Shown: positions 48,301 through 56,432 of the stretch, piece after piece
Position numbering within the stretch: the stretch's first letter is position 1
Layout of the letters: the number at the start of each line of letters is the position of its first letter
Origin: Streptomyces capillispiralis
Lineage (GTDB): Bacteria; Actinomycetota; Actinomycetes; Streptomycetales; Streptomycetaceae
Direction of reading: 5' to 3'
DNA length: 64,000 nucleotides
NCBI RefSeq assembly: GCF_007829875.1
Contig: NZ_VIWV01000002.1
Location: 161,860-225,859, forward strand
Notes under the pieces: model-generated
Seen by the model: the letters and a program-made list of their open reading frames with translations, nothing else
Told to the model about the DNA's origin: nothing
The model's database searches: none
Position numbers and translations under genes: made by a program

Positions 48301-50480
48301 CCGAGGTCGAGCGTGTGCTGGTCCACCGCGGAACCGGTCTCCTTGCGCGCGTAGAACTTGTCCGCCTTGACGAACGAGGATCCACTCCCCCAGCCGGCCT
48401 GTCCGGTCAGGCGCAGTGCGCCCAGCTGGAACTGGAGCGTGCCGGCGACGTTCACCCGCGCCCCGCCGCCGAGGCCGGCCTTGAAGGACGTGTGTCCGTC
48501 CGTCTGGGCGGTCATGGCGGTTCCGGCGGTGACACGGCTGTTCATCCTCATCCCGTACGACGTCACCCCCAGGGAGTCCAGCAGGTGGGCACGGATGTCC
48601 ACGGTCACCGGCACACCGCCGAGGTGCAGGGTGTGGGCCGTGCCGGCCATCAGCGCGGGCAGACCGCCCGCCAGGGCGGGGGCACCGAACCACACGTCCA
48701 GTTGCCGGTCGACGCCCGCCCAGTCGACCGCGTCGCGCCGCGCCCTCTTCATCCGCGCGACCGCGTCGTCGAGCGCCGCCCGGACGCTCTCCCTCACCCA
48801 CTCGGCACCGGCCACCCCGGTCACGGTGGCGGTACCGAGTCCCACCCGGGATGCCAGCGCGGGAGGTTCCCCTGGGCTGCGGACGGGCCGGTAGGTCCCT
48901 CTCGTCCAGCGGGGCATGCCCCGCAGGCGCACGTCGCGCGGGACCGGCCGGGCGCGTGCCCTCGTGTGCGGCTGCCCGGGCACGGCTGCCGCGGGCGGCA
49001 CGGAGTCGCGGTAATCCCTGACGTAGGGGCTGACGAGCCGCCCGAAGACGCGGTGCTCGAAGTCTGCGGCGCCTCTGCCCTGCCGCCAGGCGACGCCCAG
49101 GTCGGCCCACGCCCTCTGTCTCGTCACGGTCAGCGCCGGGTGGGTCGGTGACTGCCATTCCACCTCCATCAGCAACACCGATCCGTAGCGGGCCTGCGGT
49201 TCCTGCACGGTCAGCACGGTGTGCGGCATCGACTGCGCCGCCAGCCGGGTGGACCAGCCGCGGGCCGAGGACAGGGTCACCGCGGCGCTCGGCGCCGTGC
49301 CACTGGCCGTGGCGTCGGCCGTGGGCACGTGCAGTCCCACGGCGGTGACACCGACCGTGACGGACGCCTCGCTCTCGCCGCTCGCGCCACGGGACACGGT
49401 GCTGCCGGTGCCCATGTCCGTGCGCGTCTTCGTTCCGGACACGCCGAGGAACTGCGCGCTGTCGATCGTGGCACGAATGCGCAGGTGGCCCCGGAAGCCC
49501 CCGAAGGCGGGAAGCGCGGTGCCATGGCCGAGGGGGCCGGACGTGTCACCGCTGCTGAGCCACCAGCCGTGACGGGTGCGTGCGGACTGCTCGTTGAGCA
49601 GGCTCTGGGCCTGGCGGACGACCTCCACGGCGCTTTCCGCGCTCACCCCCGCCTCCCGCAGGTCGCGCTGCACGGCTGCGACCAGCGGCACGAGATCGAC
49701 GGCGTGGAGGGTTTCGCGTGAGCGGTGGTGCGGTGCGGGGCCGTCGACGCCGTCCGGCGTGGCCCTGATGTACCGGTCCGGTCCCTCGGCCGGTCCCGCG
49801 TGTTCGGCGGAGAAGCTGACGCGCAGGCCGCGTGCGATCGGCTTGTGGGTGCTGTGCTCCACTCCGTCGACGAAGACCCGCAGCCGGATGCCGCTCAGGC
49901 AGGTCACCCGGCCCTCCACCTGCGAGGTGTGCCCGGAGATGACGGTCCGTCTGTCCCCCTCGGCCTGTCCCTCGCCCACTTCCGCCCCGAGCACCGGAAC
50001 AGCGGGGACGACGGCGGAGGCGGCCCGGGAGGTGAGACGCATCACGGCGAGCAGGCCCGCCTCGGCGGTCCTGGTGGTCGTTCGGCTCTTCTCCGTGGCG
50101 GCCGAGGTGGAGTTGAAGGACACGTCGTACTCGCTCTCCGGCGTCGCCGTACCGGCTGCGGGGAGTGCCTCGATGTCGTCGAGTACGGGGCTGAGCCAGA
50201 CCAGACGTCCGTGGAGGGCGTGAAGTTCACCGTGGCGCAGCAGCGAGGTCCAGGTGTCGGCTCCCTCGCGCAGCAGCAGCCGTCGGGCGGCGGTCTCGAC
50301 ATCGCGCAGCAGGACGGGGTTGTCGTAGGTGAGGACCCCCCTGGCGTCGACGGCGGCCTGGGCCGGTTCCTGCCGGGCGGCCTCGATCACCTGCGCGTCG
50401 CCCTTCGGGCCGCGTCGCGCGAACCACGGTTCCCTCGGCGTTTCCTGAGCGGTCGGTGTGTCGAATTGCTGTGGTGTCAT
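45342..50480 (-). CDS. Giant six-module beta-rich protein, unknown family
   Basis: 1712 residues, no family recognised, no signal peptide or classical membrane helix. Six divergent copies of one module can be seen, at about 113-225, 333-468, 619-760, 865-1015, 1112-1300 and 1411-1545. Each has a strand like VRVRATG, a polar Ser/Thr/Glu-rich strand (for example ARTTSRSAQ, SESVEASEQEDKS, EQTEAHEEGTVHS), a Gly/hydrophobic strand (AQLSVGPRAAW, LGAHVSIHGG, GGVHWGAAPF), and a long polar-to-aliphatic strand ending in xVTVEVxxG (VTVEVTLG, FDVTVVIQQ, VGLSVDMAV). Helical spacers separate modules. The last 60 residues are Ala/Gly/Pro-rich. Alternating polar/hydrophobic hairpins suggest a stacked beta structure, perhaps pore- or fibre-forming (inference). 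ATG 50480 with GGGAG upstream is preferred to a longer frame. Divergent from the helical orphan at 50768. Confidence 0.8.
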   Translation of the reverse strand: MTPQQFDTPTAQETPREPWFARRGPKGDAQVIEAARQEPAQAAVDARGVLTYDNPVLLRDVETAARRLLLREGADTWTSLLRHGELHALHGRLVWLSPVLDDIEALPAAGTATPESEYDVSFNSTSAATEKSRTTTRTAEAGLLAVMRLTSRAASAVVPAVPVLGAEVGEGQAEGDRRTVISGHTSQVEGRVTCLSGIRLRVFVDGVEHSTHKPIARGLRVSFSAEHAGPAEGPDRYIRATPDGVDGPAPHHRSRETLHAVDLVPLVAAVQRDLREAGVSAESAVEVVRQAQSLLNEQSARTRHGWWLSSGDTSGPLGHGTALPAFGGFRGHLRIRATIDSAQFLGVSGTKTRTDMGTGSTVSRGASGESEASVTVGVTAVGLHVPTADATASGTAPSAAVTLSSARGWSTRLAAQSMPHTVLTVQEPQARYGSVLLMEVEWQSPTHPALTVTRQRAWADLGVAWRQGRGAADFEHRVFGRLVSPYVRDYRDSVPPAAAVPGQPHTRARARPVPRDVRLRGMPRWTRGTYRPVRSPGEPPALASRVGLGTATVTGVAGAEWVRESVRAALDDAVARMKRARRDAVDWAGVDRQLDVWFGAPALAGGLPALMAGTAHTLHLGGVPVTVDIRAHLLDSLGVTSYGMRMNSRVTAGTAMTAQTDGHTSFKAGLGGGARVNVAGTLQFQLGALRLTGQAGWGSGSSFVKADKFYARKETGSAVDQHTLDLGFRMELRRPGAKPDVWYLYRPHEMVAEISVPHEFSPSGSRTGAAARLPDGPSRPVPSRDWPAPPAATLRLDGAASGIYAHFPVLPHLRESVAAFHRRRRPGPLPETFAGALRPDALAAAFPYLVSERGHTLDHTAEDGWTSTLRLRLRLSGALPQKAGGPGEIEALVQSASGVVKARTTSRSAQAQLSVGPRAAWGGAGAPADAGDDASSRTRLGLFAEGAASYAKGTARRETHGAVDAARVTYEGTVLWYTTDVTVEVTLGHSRGRDTVEDEPRYLFYSAAVDLLMPPARWEDIRPDAVAAPPAPPDRAYVNGGVVPSTLHGVELLRADGVLETILEQARARGIVPAPSRTGLEHACPLARTLEATFRKESLTAHMPALLGGTGLSVALPFRGPLGATRFLSVRVRATGIEPARSSRHRPEAQLTLRSESVEASEQEDKSTLTTVLGAHVSIHGGLQHASRDARSAGGIGAFAGHAARRSVAGSETVKKTGIYRGSTKGAEGCQEFEHEVGLSVDMAVGTTPPEVIDAPRRVLTAAGRRMRKGTRGRTPAEEWSSTSHHPVRVGVRLLVPRHLTVAVDAGAPVAVSRLAGAGDRRWWGRPVEPGPALNEALPEAFARALIPWDMPAARTVHRWLAFVAADVRPERPSLAAEPPDVRGLASASGPGPAYEARTSMSWLRPRVPSLLRTEYEVPVDGRMLRVGLKITGARIIGPCDGARWKARRYEQTEAHEEGTVHSAGGVHWGAAPFAGTGTSDDTFTAKAAYEYSDMLDHKAQGGTAQVEEHNAEATRNFRYYRFDVTVVIQQTDGARRALHVPVPGGLVGMLPLDGRHLAFGLESVPRAPWLSVEYHLRKGHPDLGRLHRLVTDALAAPDADRSGQVVESLSGVAQELRALASSESELHSDHARALACTLAARLPQDLSPAFRPRGAAAVPLAAAAVPAPAALARSAAASPHRGTGTGTGPRTAAAGPSGPVSGRTSAGGRPS

Positions 50481-50767
50481 ACCGGACTCCCGTCGTCGCA
50501 CGGCGCAGAGGGACGGCGGGACGGGCCGAACACGGCCCGTCACCACCGGCGGGGACGTGGGTGGTCCCGTCCCGCCGTACGGGATCCGCGTCCGGCCGGT
50601 TCTCCGCGAGACGGTGAACGCCAGGAGAAAAGTGTCCGCGCGGCAGGAAAGAGGCGCTCCGTGCCCGGCTGGGCGTCGTCCGGTCGCCGTGAACCCCCGT
50701 TGCGCTCCCGTCGTACACGGCTGAGAGGAAAAAGGCGCCTTCCGACGACCACAGACGGGTTGAGCAG

Positions 50768-51709
50768 ATGACGACACCCCCTTCTTTTCCGGTTCCGGAC
50801 CGGACCGAACCGTCTCCCCCGGCGACCGGGAACACGAACATCGAGGAGCTCGTCGGCACCCTCGCCGCGCAGATCGCGCAGAACGCCCGGCAGGGGAAGG
50901 CGTCCGACAACCAGTACCAGCAACTGTCGGAAGCACTCCGGCTCGGCAGGAGCGGAGGGGACGGCATGCAGGAAGCGCAGCTGATCGGCACCACGCTCCA
51001 GGCCCACTTGCAGGCCTACCGGGACCTGAAGAAGGAGAACTCCCTCCCGCAACGCGTTCGCCGGGCTCCGGGCGTCCTGCGCCGGGGCGTCGGCAAGGTG
51101 TTGACGTCCGTCGAGGGAGCGCTGTCCCGCCTGGCGGACAAGGCCGGCACCTGGCATCCGATGGCCAAGGTCTTCGACGCGCTGGGACGGACCCTGAACG
51201 CAGCCGGTGACCGCCTGGTTTCCGCGAGCCGGCGGGAGCCCGGCAGCCTCAACGCCTTCGGCCGCCTGGTCCAGGCGGTGGGCCGCTTCATCCAACGGGT
51301 GGGCAGGCCCAGGTCGCTCCGGCCCCGTATCGCCAACGCCCTGCGCGGCGGAATCGCGGCCTCGCTGACCGCCGTGTCCAAGAGTCTCGGCCGGGCGGCG
51401 GAAAGGGTGGCACCGGCTCCTTCGCATGCGGCCACTGCCGCCGCCGCGCCGAACACCCCGCAGGCCGTCCGGACCACCTCTCGCCCGCTGCCTCCTCTGC
51501 CCACCGGTGTGCAGCCCTTCACGCAGCAGCAGTGGACGCGTACGGCGAGCACGGGCTCGTCCCCCCACACACCGGCCTCGCCCTCCGCACTGGCGAGCGT
51601 GGCCGGTTTGAACGCCGCGGACCGCACCCCTCTGACGCAGGGTGCGGCAGGAGCGGCGCAGGCCGCCCCCGCTCCCCCGGCGCAGACGAGCGCGCACCAG
51701 ATGAAGTGA
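50768..51709 (+). CDS. Helical orphan protein divergent from the giant gene
   Basis: 313 residues, unrecognised. Residues 20-220 are a run of basic amphipathic helices (IEELVGTLAAQIAQNARQGK, VGKVLTSVEGALSRLADKAG, LNAFGRLVQAVGRFIQRVGR, IAASLTAVSKSLGRAAERVA), with a repeated feel of about 35-45 residues. The last 90 residues are Ala/Pro/Thr-rich with LPPLPTGVQPFTQQQW and end TSAHQMK. No signal peptide. It shares a 287-bp divergent promoter region with the 1712-residue protein gene, suggesting co-regulation. It could bind membranes or the giant protein; unproven. Confidence 0.68.
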   Translation: MTTPPSFPVPDRTEPSPPATGNTNIEELVGTLAAQIAQNARQGKASDNQYQQLSEALRLGRSGGDGMQEAQLIGTTLQAHLQAYRDLKKENSLPQRVRRAPGVLRRGVGKVLTSVEGALSRLADKAGTWHPMAKVFDALGRTLNAAGDRLVSASRREPGSLNAFGRLVQAVGRFIQRVGRPRSLRPRIANALRGGIAASLTAVSKSLGRAAERVAPAPSHAATAAAAPNTPQAVRTTSRPLPPLPTGVQPFTQQQWTRTASTGSSPHTPASPSALASVAGLNAADRTPLTQGAAGAAQAAPAPPAQTSAHQMK

Positions 51710-51898
51710 CCGGTGGAGGCGGGAAGCGGCACTCGGCCGGCCCGGGGCTGTGCCCGTACGGCGCCGGAAGCCATCCGATTGTCACAGAACAGTTTCACGC
51801 AGCGGACCGACGAACCCGCCCCGAGAACCGCCCGTACCCCGAGTGTCAGCATCCCGCAGAACGCGGCATCACACCTTTGCCACCCCAAGGGGTACCCC

Positions 51899-52810
51899 AT
51901 GATTCGCACTCGCATGATGGCCGTGATCGCGGCCACGACCGGCGCACTGCTCCTCTCGGCGTGCGGCGGCTCGACCGACGACGGTGCCGCGGCCGAGAAG
52001 CCCCAGCAGTCGGCGGCGGCCGCCTCGGACGGGAAGAACTTCGAGTTCCTGGCCGGCACGGCCAAGCAGAACGGCGCCGACCTCCGCACCGGTGACGGGG
52101 CCCCCGACGCGGCCCCCCAGGTGGCCGCCAAGTCCAAGCGGCCGGTGGTGCGCCAGTGGGTCCAGCCGACCGCGAAGCAGCACCCCGAACTCGGCGAGAT
52201 CGTGGTCAACGGCAACGGCTTCACCCTGTACCGGTTCGACAAGGACACCGCCAGCCCGTCCAAGTCGAACTGCTTCAACGCATGCGCGGCGAACTGGCCT
52301 CCCTACCTCATCGCCCCGGGCGGCAAGGTGCACTTCAAGATCGATCCGTCCCAGGTGGGCTTCATCCCCCGTGACGGCGCCTTCCAGGTCACCATCGGGG
52401 GCTGGCCGGTGTACCTCTTCAGCGGTGACACCAAGGCCGGTCAGACCAACGGCCAGGGCAAGGACAACGGCACGTGGGCCGCGGTCACCCCGGAGGGCGA
52501 GAAGGCCGGCGGCGGTGCCGTGGCTCCCAGCGAGCCGCCCGCCGAGACCATCGGCGGGGAGAACCCCGCCGTGCAGCCCGCCACGAGCGGCGTGTTCTTC
52601 GACACCCCCAACTTCGGTGAGCCGGCCGAGGGCATCACGGGCCCCGGCTGCAAGCCGGTCCGTTTCCCCGGATCCGTTTCCATCCTCGGCTCCGCCAAGG
52701 TGTGGGCCGGCGACAACTGCACCGGCAAGTCCGCGACGATCACGAGCAGTGTGACCGACCTGAACTCACTGGGCCTCGGCACCATCAAGTCCATCCGCTT
52801 CGCCGGCTGA
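51899..52810 (+). CDS. COG4315-like lipoprotein with crystallin-like C-terminus
   Basis: 303 residues. Signal peptide with lipobox LLLSACGG, then one secreted-repeat domain of the COG4315/SCO0930 type (GFTLYRFDKDTASPSK, CFNACAANWPP, PVYLFSGDTKAGQTNGQGKD). The C-terminal 60 residues differ from the paralogue at 11.4 kb: FPGSVSILGSAKVWAGDNCT and TSSVTDLNSLGLGTIKSIRF resemble a single beta/gamma-crystallin or I36-like motif. Exported, membrane-tethered, function unknown. ATG 51899 has AAGGGG upstream. It ends before a strong hairpin. Confidence 0.87.
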   Translation: MIRTRMMAVIAATTGALLLSACGGSTDDGAAAEKPQQSAAAASDGKNFEFLAGTAKQNGADLRTGDGAPDAAPQVAAKSKRPVVRQWVQPTAKQHPELGEIVVNGNGFTLYRFDKDTASPSKSNCFNACAANWPPYLIAPGGKVHFKIDPSQVGFIPRDGAFQVTIGGWPVYLFSGDTKAGQTNGQGKDNGTWAAVTPEGEKAGGGAVAPSEPPAETIGGENPAVQPATSGVFFDTPNFGEPAEGITGPGCKPVRFPGSVSILGSAKVWAGDNCTGKSATITSSVTDLNSLGLGTIKSIRFAG

Positions 52811-52857
52811 GCGGAGACCCGCGCGTCGGACGCCGGGACGGAACACCTGAGTCCCCC

Positions 52858-52893
52858 GCAGCTGTGCCCCGGGCCCGCCCGGGGCACAGCTGC
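52858..52893. terminator. Hairpin after the lipoprotein gene
   Basis: Perfect 16-bp stem (GCAGCTGTGCCCCGGG and complement) with loop CCCG, 48 bp past the lipoprotein stop. Confidence 0.85.
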
Positions 52894-53108
52894 GTTCGGC
52901 CACCGCCCGCTTCGGGCGTCACGCCTCCCGGAGCGGACGTCAGGCGCCCGCGGCCGGGACGGCGGATCCCGCGGTCGCGGAGACAATGCCGGGACAGGGT
53001 GATCCCGGACGCCGCCGCCCGCGTAGAGACAGGTGCGTCCCTCTCTGCACCGGGGACGCGCCCCGGCTGCTCGCCGCCGCTCCCTCCCCCCGGCACGGCG
53101 AGCAGCCG

Positions 53109-53142
53109 GACGGAGGCACCCGGTCGGTCGGGTGCCTCCGTC
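53109..53142. terminator. Hairpin after the third SARP gene
   Basis: Perfect 14-bp stem (GACGGAGGCACCCG and complement) with a 6-nt loop, 9 bp past the minus-strand stop at 53152. With the hairpin at 52858 it fills the 341-bp convergent gap, in which I see no gene. Confidence 0.85.
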
Positions 53143-53151
53143 ATGGCTTCG

Positions 53152-56058
53152 TCACTCGGACTCGGACATCAGGTCTTCCAGACGCCGGCGCATCCGTTCG
53201 GCACCGGGGAAGACGAGGGATTCGATCAGGGCGAGCGCCTGGCTCCAGGCGGCACGGGCCGCCGCGCGGTCGTCGAGGGACAGCCGTGCCTCCCCCATCC
53301 GCCGCAAGGTGTCCGCCACGTCCCACACGGCGTTGCCGTACTGCCGGGCCAGGACGACCGACTGTTCATAGGCGGCGGCGGCCTGCGCGTGGTCCCCCCG
53401 GTGCTGCAGGGCGTTGCCGAGGGTGTCCAGGACATCGGCCTCGCCGCACATGTCCTTCGCCTCCCGCATGAGCTTCAGCGCCTCATGGCAGTGGGTGACG
53501 GCCTCGTCGTACTCGCTGAGGGCGATACGGCAGTAGGCGAGGGAGTTCAGCGTCTTGGCGACGAGTGAGGCGTTGTCACCGAGGCTGTGCAGCTCGTAGG
53601 CCTTGCGTGTGTGCTCGAAGGCCACAGCGGCGTCGCCCTGCTGGTAGGCGACCCAGGCGAGGTGGCGGTGGCTCTCACCGACCCAGACCAGGGGGTGGTG
53701 CGCCTCGCCGACCCAGGTGAGGTAGCGATGGCTCTCGCTGTAGCGGCTCATGTCGGGGTGGGCGCTGAAGCGCTCCAGGGTGAGCTCGGCGTACCGCCGT
53801 GCGCCGTCGAGGTCACCGAGGAACCCATGTGCCTTGGTCAGGCCCTTGAGTACGAAGGCCTCCGCCATGCTGTCGCCGAGACGACGGGCCGACGCGAGGG
53901 CGTGTTCGTGGCTGGTGCGCACGTCCGGCCACTGCCCGTGCCGGTCGAGATAGTGGAACGTGGTCACGGCCAGCCGCCACGCGTGATCGTCGTAGTGATG
54001 TGCCGTGGCCTGCTCGATGCAGCGGAGGAGCACCTGGTGCTCCGCCGCGTACCAGGCCGTGGCGGCGGCACGGTCGGGGAAGGCCTCCGGGCCGACGCCC
54101 TCTCCGGGGGCCTGATGGGCTATGCGGCCGAGGTGGGGGTCGAGGGCCTCGGTGGCGTGCCGCGCGCTGTGCAGGTAGTGGTCGAGGGCGCGGCGGCGGG
54201 AGTCGTCGCGTACAGCGGGCGGGTCGTCGGCGGCGAGTTCGGTCGCGTAGGCGCGCAGCAGGTCGTGGAAGAGGTAGCGGCCCGGCAGGTGCTCGTCGAG
54301 CAGGTGGGCCTGGACGAGTTCGTTGAGGAGCCGGCGGGTGTGCCCCACGGTGCGTGCGATGAGGCTGGCGGTGGCGCGTAGGGAGATGTCTGGGCCGAGG
54401 TGGTGGGCCAGGAGACGGAACAGGCGGCCCGCTTCCTCGCTGAGTGTGCGGTACGACCAGGAGAAGACGGCACGGATGTTGGTGACGGTGTCACTCTGAT
54501 CGGTACTCAGCGCGTCGAAGGTCTCCTGGCTGTCGGTGAGTTCCCCCGCGATCGCCGCGAGGGGGAAGGCGGGGTGGGCGGCCGCGCGGGCGGCGGTGAT
54601 CGCGAGGGCGAGCGGCAGGTGCGCGCAGTGTTCCGCGATGCGTCTGGCCGCCTGGGGCTCGGCGTCCACCCGGGCGGTGCCCAGTCGCCGGCGCAGGAAC
54701 TCGTCGGCCTCCTGCGTGGTGAGCGTGCCCAGCGGGAGGGACAGCGCCTCGTGCTGCGTGATCAGCGGCATCAGCTGGTTACGGCTGGTCACGATCACCA
54801 GGCATCCGGGAGTGCCCGGCAGCAGCGGCACCACCTGACCGGCGTCACGGGCGTTGTCCAGGAGGAGCAGCATCCGCCGCCCCGCCAGAAGACTGCGGTA
54901 CCGCGCCGCCAGCGCGTCCGTGTCATGGGGCAGTTGCGACGGTTCGGCACCCAGCGACTCCAGCAGCACCCGCAGGGCCCGCCCCGTGTCCAACGGCTCG
55001 CCCGACGGGTCGAACCCGCGCAGGTTGACGTACAGCTGCCCGTCCGGATAGTGATCCGCCACCCGGTGGGCGAGATGCACGGCGAAGGTCGTCTTGCCCA
55101 CTCCCGCCGTCCCCGTCACCGCGGCTATCACCACCGCCGCCGCCTGGGTCTCCTCCACTACGCCCACCGCCAGCTCCGACTGGGTCCGGCGCCCGATGAA
55201 GGCGGTCACGAAGCGCGGCAGTTGGTTGGGGGACGTACGGGACGCGTCGGAATGGCGGCCGGGGCCGGGAGCGGGGGTGGCGGTCGACTCCGCCATCAGG
55301 GCGGGGTCGGCGCGCAGCATCCGCGTGTACAGGGACTGCAGATGCGGTCCGGGGTCGACGCCCAGTTCGTCGGCGAGCAGGCGCTGCCCCTCCTGGTAGG
55401 TGCTGAGCGCGGTGGCCTGCTGGCTGGAGCGGTACAGGCCGAGCATCAGCAGCGCGCGCAGTTCCTCGTGCAGGGGGTTCTCGGTGACCAGGGCGGTCAG
55501 CTCCGCGAGGGTCTGCCTGCTGGTCCCGAGGTCGAGTTCCGCGGCGAGACAGGCCGTCAGGGTCTCGAGCCGGAGCCGCTCGAGACGGGCCCGGTGGAGG
55601 TCGGCGAAAGCCGCCCTGATACCCGTCAGCGGGGCCCCGTGCCACAGGTCGAGGCCCTGGTGCAGCAGTTTCACCGCGCCGGCGATGTCACCGGACCTGC
55701 GGGCCCGTTCGGCTTCCGCGGTCAGTCCCGTGAAGACTCCCAGGTCCGTCTGGTGCGGGGAGATCCGCAGGCGATAGCCGTCCCCCTGGGACTGAATGAC
55801 GGATGCCTCCAGTCCGACGTCCGGTTCGAGCGCCTTGCGCAGGCGGTGCGCGTAGATGCGCACGGTGTTCACCGCTGTGTCGGGAGCGCTGTCCCCCCAG
55901 AGCGCATCGATCAGTACGGTGGCTGACAATGGTGTTCCCTCGGCCAGCAGCAGTCTCGCCAGGAGGCCTCGTTGCTGGGGCGGCCCCAGCATGATCTCCT
56001 GGGAACCCCGCGTGGCCGTCACCGCCCCGAGCAGGGTGAAGCGCAGCGGTTCTTGCAT
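53152..56058 (-). CDS. SARP/AfsR-like regulator (DBD-BTAD-NB-ARC-TPR)
   Basis: 968 residues. SARP winged helix (FTLLGAVTATRGSQEIMLG to GYRLRISPH), BTAD (LHEELRALLMLGLYRSSQQ), NB-ARC with Walker A GTAGVGKTTFAVHLAHRV near 317, LLLLDNARDAGQVVPLLPG and winged part FSWSYRTLSEEAGRLFRLL, then about seven TPRs from 650 to 950. Around residues 769-806 a 16-residue unit is repeated: RYLTWVGEAHHPLVWVGE then SHRHLAWVAYQQ, from a local DNA duplication inside the TPR region. ATG 56058 follows GGGGGAGGAG, a very strong site; a longer frame to 56463 is unsupported. Likely activates genes nearby, but no target is evident. Confidence 0.92.
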   Translation of the reverse strand: MQEPLRFTLLGAVTATRGSQEIMLGPPQQRGLLARLLLAEGTPLSATVLIDALWGDSAPDTAVNTVRIYAHRLRKALEPDVGLEASVIQSQGDGYRLRISPHQTDLGVFTGLTAEAERARRSGDIAGAVKLLHQGLDLWHGAPLTGIRAAFADLHRARLERLRLETLTACLAAELDLGTSRQTLAELTALVTENPLHEELRALLMLGLYRSSQQATALSTYQEGQRLLADELGVDPGPHLQSLYTRMLRADPALMAESTATPAPGPGRHSDASRTSPNQLPRFVTAFIGRRTQSELAVGVVEETQAAAVVIAAVTGTAGVGKTTFAVHLAHRVADHYPDGQLYVNLRGFDPSGEPLDTGRALRVLLESLGAEPSQLPHDTDALAARYRSLLAGRRMLLLLDNARDAGQVVPLLPGTPGCLVIVTSRNQLMPLITQHEALSLPLGTLTTQEADEFLRRRLGTARVDAEPQAARRIAEHCAHLPLALAITAARAAAHPAFPLAAIAGELTDSQETFDALSTDQSDTVTNIRAVFSWSYRTLSEEAGRLFRLLAHHLGPDISLRATASLIARTVGHTRRLLNELVQAHLLDEHLPGRYLFHDLLRAYATELAADDPPAVRDDSRRRALDHYLHSARHATEALDPHLGRIAHQAPGEGVGPEAFPDRAAATAWYAAEHQVLLRCIEQATAHHYDDHAWRLAVTTFHYLDRHGQWPDVRTSHEHALASARRLGDSMAEAFVLKGLTKAHGFLGDLDGARRYAELTLERFSAHPDMSRYSESHRYLTWVGEAHHPLVWVGESHRHLAWVAYQQGDAAVAFEHTRKAYELHSLGDNASLVAKTLNSLAYCRIALSEYDEAVTHCHEALKLMREAKDMCGEADVLDTLGNALQHRGDHAQAAAAYEQSVVLARQYGNAVWDVADTLRRMGEARLSLDDRAAARAAWSQALALIESLVFPGAERMRRRLEDLMSESE

Positions 56059-56432
56059 GTCTCCTCCCCCTACGCCCCCATGACGCGGAGTAACACCATA
56101 CCGAGAACTTTTCGGCCCGCGGGAAGCAGCGAGCGCCCCTGCACCGTGAGGGAGAAACGGCCGAGATCGGTCTGGCTCATGGCCGCAATCAGTATGGACG
56201 AAACCCCCGTCGACTCGGGTCGTGCGCCGTCGACGGACGAGGACGAGCGGCGGCCCCCGGTCGGCGCCATCAGGCGGCGCTGATGGGCATGACCTGATGA
56301 GGGCCCGTGCCGAGGCGGTGCCTTCACCCGCGGTCATGCACGGAGCGTGAGGTTCTACCCCCCTTGTCATCATGTGGAATTCATCCGCCGGACATGAGGT
56401 CCGGCGCGCGTACGCGTCGGCCGCGCGCTGTG
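56059..56432. promoter_or_regulatory. Upstream region of the third SARP gene
   Basis: 374 bp. Contains an imperfect palindrome CCGAGAACTTTTCGG at 56101-56115, 43 bp upstream of the start, and a wider CCGTCGAC...GTCGACGG inverted pair near 56207-56235. Either could be an operator; no terminator with a clear stem for the upstream M23 gene is seen. Confidence 0.4.
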
